64,000 nucleotides of DNA from Bariatricus massiliensis (lineage in GTDB: Bacteria > Bacillota > Clostridia > Lachnospirales > Lachnospiraceae). Position 1 is the first letter of the stretch. The number at the start of each line of letters is the position of its first letter. Shown here one piece after another: positions 59,748 to 64,000 of this stretch. The stretch spans positions 374,986 to 438,985 of the forward strand of contig NZ_LT574838.1 in assembly GCF_900086725.1 (NCBI RefSeq), read 5' to 3'. The notes under the pieces are model-generated. The model searched no databases, was not told the DNA's origin, and saw nothing but the letters and a program-made list of their open reading frames with translations. The position numbers were made by a program, and so were the translations under genes.

Positions 59748-62700
59748 CTATTCAGTCAACGAGTGTATTTCCCCGATGACCTGTCTAACCAATTCCAATA
59801 CTTGGGCATCCTTTACCTTCTGATTCTTCCTGAGCCTCCGGTATATAAAGTATGGGTTGGCGTCAGCCTTGAATGTCAGTGCCCCTCTATGTTTTTCTAA
59901 AAGGTCCGGAATTCTTTCTGCTCTTACCTTGGCACGCTCGTACATCGTAAAACGGTATTCCTCTTCTTTCTGCTCGATTGAAATGATATACGCTTTGTTT
60001 GCCGCCGCCTTTAATTCTGCGATCACCAAAAGCTGCTGTACCTTTTTAGGCGGTTCTCCAAAACGGTCGATCAATTCTTCCAGCATATCGTCCCGCTCTT
60101 CCTCCGTCTCTATGGCGGCAATTCTCTTATAAATATCGAGTTTTTGATATTCATTCGGAATGTAGGAAGCTGGAATGTAGGCGTCGATATTCAAGTCAAT
60201 CGTAGTCGTATAGACATCTTCTGTGAGTTCCCCTTTTAGATGTTTGACCGCTTCATTCAGCATCTTGCAGTACAAGTCATAGCCAACTGCCTCCATGTGG
60301 CCATGCTGTTCTTCCCCAAGAAGGTTTCCTGCCCCACGGATTTCCAAATCTCGCATGGCAATCTTTACCCCTGAACCCAAATCAGTAAATTCTCTGATTG
60401 CGGCAAGGCGCTTTTCCGCCACTTCTTTTAGCAGTTTATCCCTTCGATACAGAAGAAACGCGTAGGCCATCCTGTTGGAGCGGCCCACTCTTCCCCGTAG
60501 CTGGTAGAGCTGGGAGAGGCCCATCTTATCGGAGTCATGTATGATAATCGTATTCACATTGGAGATGTCAAGCCCTGTCTCTATTATAGTAGTAGACACC
60601 AGAACATCGATTTCCCCGCTGATAAAGTCATACATAATCCTCTCTAACTGATGTTCCCGCATCTGACCGTGGGCAAATGCCACATTGGCCTGCGGAACAA
60701 GCTTTTGAATCTTTGCCGCCATCTCGGCAATATCTTTGACCCTATTGTATACATAGTAGACTTGGCCTTGACGTGAGAGTTCTCTCTCAATGGCTTCCCG
60801 CACCATTTCTTCATTGAATTCCATAACATACGTCTGTATCGGCATTCTGTCCATGGGCGCTTCCTCCAGCACACTCATATCACGGATGCCTATCAGACTC
60901 ATATGGAGCGTTCTCGGTATTGGGGTCGCCGTGAGCGTCAGTACATCAATATTGTCCCTTAGCTTCTTTATCTTTTCTTTATGCTGAACACCAAATCGCT
61001 GCTCTTCATCTATGATCAGCAGCCCTAAGTCCTTAAATGCCACGTCCTTGCTCAGCACACGGTGGGTTCCGATTACAATATCCACCTGCCCTTTTTTCAA
61101 GTCTTCGATCGTCTTCTTCTGCTCTGAAGGCGTCCTGAACCTGCAGAGCAGGTCTACACGCACAGGGAACTCTTTCATCCGCTGGACAAAGGTATTGTAA
61201 TGCTGCTGGGCTAAAATGGTCGTCGGAACAAGATAGACAACTTGTTTGTTCTCCTGAACAGCCTTGAACGCCGCACGTATAGCAATCTCAGTCTTCCCGA
61301 ACCCGACATCGCCGCAGATCAGCCTATCCATGATTTTATGGCTCTCCATGTCTCTCTTGACCGATTCGATTGCCAGCATCTGATCGTCCGTCTCTTCAAA
61401 GGGAAACATCTCCTCGAACTCTTTCTGCCAGACAGTATCCTTATCGTAGACAAATCCTTCCTTTTCCTGACGCACCGCGTACAGCTCTACCAAATCCTTG
61501 GCAATCTCCCAGACTGCCCCTCTTACCTTTGTTTTCGTCCGGTTCCATTCTTGGCCTCCCAGCTTATTAAGCTTCGGCCTCTTTGCGTCCGCGCTTGCAT
61601 ACTTTTGTATCAAGTCAAGCTGTGTCGCCAGAATATAGAGATTCCCTCCATCCGCGTAGGAAATCTTCATATAGTCTTTTGTCACCTTGTCAACTTCAAT
61701 CTTTTCAATTCCCCGGTAAATGCCAAGACCGTGATTCTCGTGAACTACATAGTCTCCCGGTTTCAAGTCGGAGAAGCTCTGTATCTTCTGCCCCTCGTAG
61801 GACCTTCTTTTCCTTTTCTTTCTCGACTTCCCAAAAATATCCGTCTCCGATATTACAATGAACTTTATCATCGGATATTCGTAGCCAACTTCTACATGGC
61901 CATAGGAAACCATGATTTCCCCGGGGGCCACTTCCCGTTCCATGTCTTCGCTGTAAAAACTGAATAAATTATAGTCCCTCAAGTCCTCGGCCAGACGCTT
62001 CGCCCTTGTTCTTGAGCCGGAAAGCAGGACAGCCCGGTATCCGCTCCTCTTCAAACGCTTCAAATCCGCGGTCAGCATATCAAAGCTGTTATTGTATGGG
62101 TTCACGCTTTTCGCCTGCAGATGCCATGTCTTAATGACATTGAACGGCCTGCATTTTGTCTCCAACGCAGAAAACCCAACGGAGGAAAATCTGTTGAGCT
62201 TCTTCACCACTTCCTCAGTAGTGTAAAATCTCGGCTCCGGCTTTAAATCAACATGTTCCTCAGTCTCCTTCGCCCGGTTCTCTCTGGCCTTCACTACTTC
62301 CGTCTCTATATCCTGCCCTTTTTCTAACATCCTTGCAGGCTCATCCAGAAACAAAATAGTATTTTCAGCATCAAAATAGTCGATGAAAGAAACTCTTTCT
62401 TTTTCTTCCGGGAACTCATCTGCAGGATATATCACGACTTCCTCTAAATTTTCGATGGAGCGCTGGCTGTCTACATCAAAAGTTCTGACCGAATCAATCT
62501 CATCTCCCCAAAATTCTATTCTTATGGGGGTCTCCTCGGTCAACGGATAAATATCAAGAATACCTCCCCGCACGGCAAACTGCCCCGGTCCTTCTATCTG
62601 TACTTCTCTGTCATATCCCAGCATGGCAATCTGCTTTTTTAATTCCTCGAAGTCAAGTGCGTCCCCGCTTTTCAGTGTGAGTATCCGTTCTCTTATTTTT

Positions 62701-63107
62701 TCCAGCGGCACAAGAGAATCCATGAAACCATCCATTGTCGTAATGACAGTGACGCCCTCGCCCTGCCTGTTATCCGACGATTCCAGCAATAACTGCAATA
62801 CTTCCATCCGCTCTTTCACCAGCAGCTTGCCCCGGATGTCGGCCTGATAGAACAATAGATCCTTTGCGGGATAATAACACACATTGTCGCTCAGAAAACG
62901 GTACTCCTCATACATTTTTCTGGCTTTCTCCTCACTGGAAAGAGCGATGACTGTATAGGGACAGCCATCGCTTAACGCATACGCCATATGTGTCTTCTGG
63001 GAAACTACGCACCCGGACAGCAGCAGTGTGCCCGGCTTCTTATGCAGACTCCTTTTTATCTCTTCAAATTCAGCCAGCTCCCTCAAGGGAGCAGTGAATG
63101 ATTCCAT
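59748..63107 (-). CDS. mfd: Transcription-repair coupling factor
   Basis: A 1119-residue Mfd, which removes stalled RNA polymerase and recruits UvrA. It has the UvrB-like N-terminal domains (1 to about 400; QIEGPGQFAVRGGILDIYPL), the CarD-like polymerase-binding domain (445-505; GDYVVHENHGLGIYRG), the translocase with Walker A GDVGFGKTE (599-607) and DEEQ (700-703), and the C-terminal TRCF domain. GGAGA precedes the ATG. pth lies 20 bases upstream. Confidence 0.97.
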   Translation of the reverse strand: MESFTAPLRELAEFEEIKRSLHKKPGTLLLSGCVVSQKTHMAYALSDGCPYTVIALSSEEKARKMYEEYRFLSDNVCYYPAKDLLFYQADIRGKLLVKERMEVLQLLLESSDNRQGEGVTVITTMDGFMDSLVPLEKIRERILTLKSGDALDFEELKKQIAMLGYDREVQIEGPGQFAVRGGILDIYPLTEETPIRIEFWGDEIDSVRTFDVDSQRSIENLEEVVIYPADEFPEEKERVSFIDYFDAENTILFLDEPARMLEKGQDIETEVVKARENRAKETEEHVDLKPEPRFYTTEEVVKKLNRFSSVGFSALETKCRPFNVIKTWHLQAKSVNPYNNSFDMLTADLKRLKRSGYRAVLLSGSRTRAKRLAEDLRDYNLFSFYSEDMEREVAPGEIMVSYGHVEVGYEYPMIKFIVISETDIFGKSRKKRKRRSYEGQKIQSFSDLKPGDYVVHENHGLGIYRGIEKIEVDKVTKDYMKISYADGGNLYILATQLDLIQKYASADAKRPKLNKLGGQEWNRTKTKVRGAVWEIAKDLVELYAVRQEKEGFVYDKDTVWQKEFEEMFPFEETDDQMLAIESVKRDMESHKIMDRLICGDVGFGKTEIAIRAAFKAVQENKQVVYLVPTTILAQQHYNTFVQRMKEFPVRVDLLCRFRTPSEQKKTIEDLKKGQVDIVIGTHRVLSKDVAFKDLGLLIIDEEQRFGVQHKEKIKKLRDNIDVLTLTATPIPRTLHMSLIGIRDMSVLEEAPMDRMPIQTYVMEFNEEMVREAIERELSRQGQVYYVYNRVKDIAEMAAKIQKLVPQANVAFAHGQMREHQLERIMYDFISGEIDVLVSTTIIETGLDISNVNTIIIHDSDKMGLSQLYQLRGRVGRSNRMAYAFLLYRRDKLLKEVAEKRLAAIREFTDLGSGVKIAMRDLEIRGAGNLLGEEQHGHMEAVGYDLYCKMLNEAVKHLKGELTEDVYTTTIDLNIDAYIPASYIPNEYQKLDIYKRIAAIETEEERDDMLEELIDRFGEPPKKVQQLLVIAELKAAANKAYIISIEQKEEEYRFTMYERAKVRAERIPDLLEKHRGALTFKADANPYFIYRRLRKNQKVKDAQVLELVRQVIGEIHSLTE

Positions 63108-63127
63108 TTCTATTGTCTCCTTTATAG

Positions 63128-63703
63128 TTACTCTTTCTTTTTCTTATTAAACTCATTCATAGCCTGTTCTATTTCTCCGCAGACAATCTTCCCTGCGGCA
63201 GCCGCAGCTTCCAGATAGCAGTCCTGCATCAGTTCGCGCTCTGCCTTGCCGAATCTCCCCAGCACATAATCCGCCAAATCATATCCTTTGGGCTTCTCAC
63301 CGACTCCTACCTTGATCCGTGGAAATACGCTCGTCCCCAGATGGGCAATAATGCTCTTAATTCCGTTATGCCCCCCTGCGCTTCCCTTTTTCCTGATGCG
63401 AAGCTGTCCAACGTCTAAACTGACATCGTCGTAGATGATGAGGATTTCCGTCTCTGGATCCACCTTGTAATAGTCCGTCAGACTCCGTATACTTTCCCCG
63501 CTCAGATTCATATATGTCTGAGGCTTTGCAAGTATGACCTTCTGTCCCGCAATCACGCCTTTTCCGATATAGGCCCTGTGTTTTCTAGTATCTACAGATA
63601 TATTATATTTGTCTGCTATCACATCTATCACATCAAATCCCACATTATGTCTTGTCCCTTGATATCTTTCATCCGGATTCCCTAATCCCGCTATTATAAA
63701 CAT
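63128..63703 (-). CDS. pth: Peptidyl-tRNA hydrolase
   Basis: A 191-residue enzyme that releases peptides from stalled peptidyl-tRNA. The N terminus FIIAGLGNPDERYQGTRHNV gives the catalytic His, and IIYDDVSLDVGQLRIRKKGS and GGHNGIKSI are the other family motifs. GAGGTG lies six bases before the ATG at 63703; the GTG nine bases earlier is less likely. It forms an operon with mfd and probably the PrsA-like gene. Confidence 0.96.
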   Translation of the reverse strand: MFIIAGLGNPDERYQGTRHNVGFDVIDVIADKYNISVDTRKHRAYIGKGVIAGQKVILAKPQTYMNLSGESIRSLTDYYKVDPETEILIIYDDVSLDVGQLRIRKKGSAGGHNGIKSIIAHLGTSVFPRIKVGVGEKPKGYDLADYVLGRFGKAERELMQDCYLEAAAAAGKIVCGEIEQAMNEFNKKKKE

Positions 63704-63881
63704 TGACTTCACCTCTTTATCGCCTGCCAGCTAAAGTTCTGGTCAGAATATCTTTTTTTATTCTACTAGAACTGCCCCCATTTGTCACGCAAAAGGGGGA
63801 ATATTTTTACTTTTGAATTCATATATTATGATAAACAGCATCGATACTAAATCGAATTAACGCTGAATTCGGGAGGTTCTC

Positions 63882-64000
63882 ATGAGTTCCAAAACAAAAA
63901 TCGTAGTCCTGCATATGAAGGAAATCATCTATACAGTCGTGTTTGCCGTGCTCGGCATTCTCCTTATCTGTCTGCTATTTTTTATGTTTTCCTCCGGAAG
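63882..64000 (+). CDS. Membrane-anchored protein, cut by the right edge
   Basis: The first 39 codons are visible: MSSKTKIVVLHMKEIIYTVV followed by a hydrophobic helix (about 16-36) and SSG. GGGAGG lies 5 bases before the ATG. The N terminus, with its KTKIVVL-MKE-IY pattern before a single helix, resembles small Lachnospiraceae proteins of unknown function placed divergently from pth; that recollection cannot be tested on this fragment. The 178 bases between this start and pth hold its promoter region; I see AT-rich sequence and no clear -35/-10 pair. Confidence 0.6.
   Translation, partial: MSSKTKIVVLHMKEIIYTVVFAVLGILLICLLFFMFSSG

Noticed and set aside
1..64000. Insertion sequences, prophage or integrated elements with integrase
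   Set aside because: I found no transposase, integrase or long terminal repeats; the AbiE and HigA loci are small accessory pieces only.
1..64000. tRNA or rRNA genes
   Set aside because: I saw no cloverleaf-like segment with a TTCGA-type T loop and no ribosomal RNA sequence in the intergenic regions.

Overview
The window looks like a chromosome segment of an anaerobic gut Firmicute, most likely a Lachnospiraceae (Clostridium scindens / Dorea / Blautia type). The evidence is the anaerobic, early-cobalt (Cbi) cobalamin pathway with a CbiMNQO importer, the gene order pth-mfd-prsA, Firmicutes RNA elements (a Phe T-box, a cobalamin riboswitch and a 6S-like RNA), a BceRSAB module, an ECF sigma factor with a DUF4179 protein, and AGGAGG ribosome sites. 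Almost everything lies on the minus strand, so transcription runs from high to low coordinates. The plus-strand exceptions are the AbiE pair (26.9-28.5 kb), a CmpB-like membrane protein (54.0-54.9 kb) and a gene cut by the right edge. The genus is an inference.

Layout. 0-10.2 kb: corrin ring synthesis and cobalt uptake. A cobalamin riboswitch precedes cbiM-N-Q-O-K-D-L-F-H-E (the last is cut by the left edge); cobO and a cbiG-cbiJ fusion lie upstream of the riboswitch. 10.3-20.2 kb: signalling, with a soluble NTF2/PAS hybrid kinase, a complete BceRSAB-type sensing and ABC transport module, and a membrane-bound hybrid kinase. 20.4-26.8 kb: queA, an RDD protein, sppA, and pheST under a T-box. 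26.8-28.6 kb: an AT-rich AbiEi/AbiEii toxin-antitoxin insertion. 28.6-33.7 kb: pckA, a YihY protein, a 6S-like RNA and thrC. 33.7-38.7 kb: a probable catabolic cluster (TrmB regulator, NhaC antiporter, IlvD/Edd-type dehydratase, ornithine-cyclodeaminase-like enzyme). 38.7-39.9 kb: a split chromate transporter.

40.0-45.6 kb: an ABC transporter with two large FtsX-type permeases, followed by an ECF sigma factor and its DUF4179 partner. 45.7-48.2 kb: a membrane protein with an XRE regulator, and a decayed HigBA locus (antitoxin, operator and promoter kept, toxin reduced to its tail). 48.3-53.9 kb: leuCD, a wall-anchored surface protein with a thioester-domain-like N terminus, and a glycogen-debranching-type enzyme. 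54.0-58.5 kb: a CmpB-like protein, an aldehyde dehydrogenase, a PHP phosphoesterase, a membrane protein and an unexplained small transcription unit. 58.6-64 kb: prsA-like lipoprotein, mfd, pth and a truncated membrane protein.

The strongest candidates for something undescribed are: (i) the small transcription unit at 58.2-58.5 kb, with a perfect-looking promoter, a perfect 14-bp terminal hairpin and two short repeats that both read R-Y-x-P-P-x-x-stop; (ii) the OCD-like / dehydratase / NhaC / TrmB cluster of unknown substrate; (iii) the surface protein whose thioester-domain-like region appears to carry His where Gln is expected, under a promoter with an embedded operator-like inverted repeat; and (iv) the orphan HigA with its intact promoter-operator.
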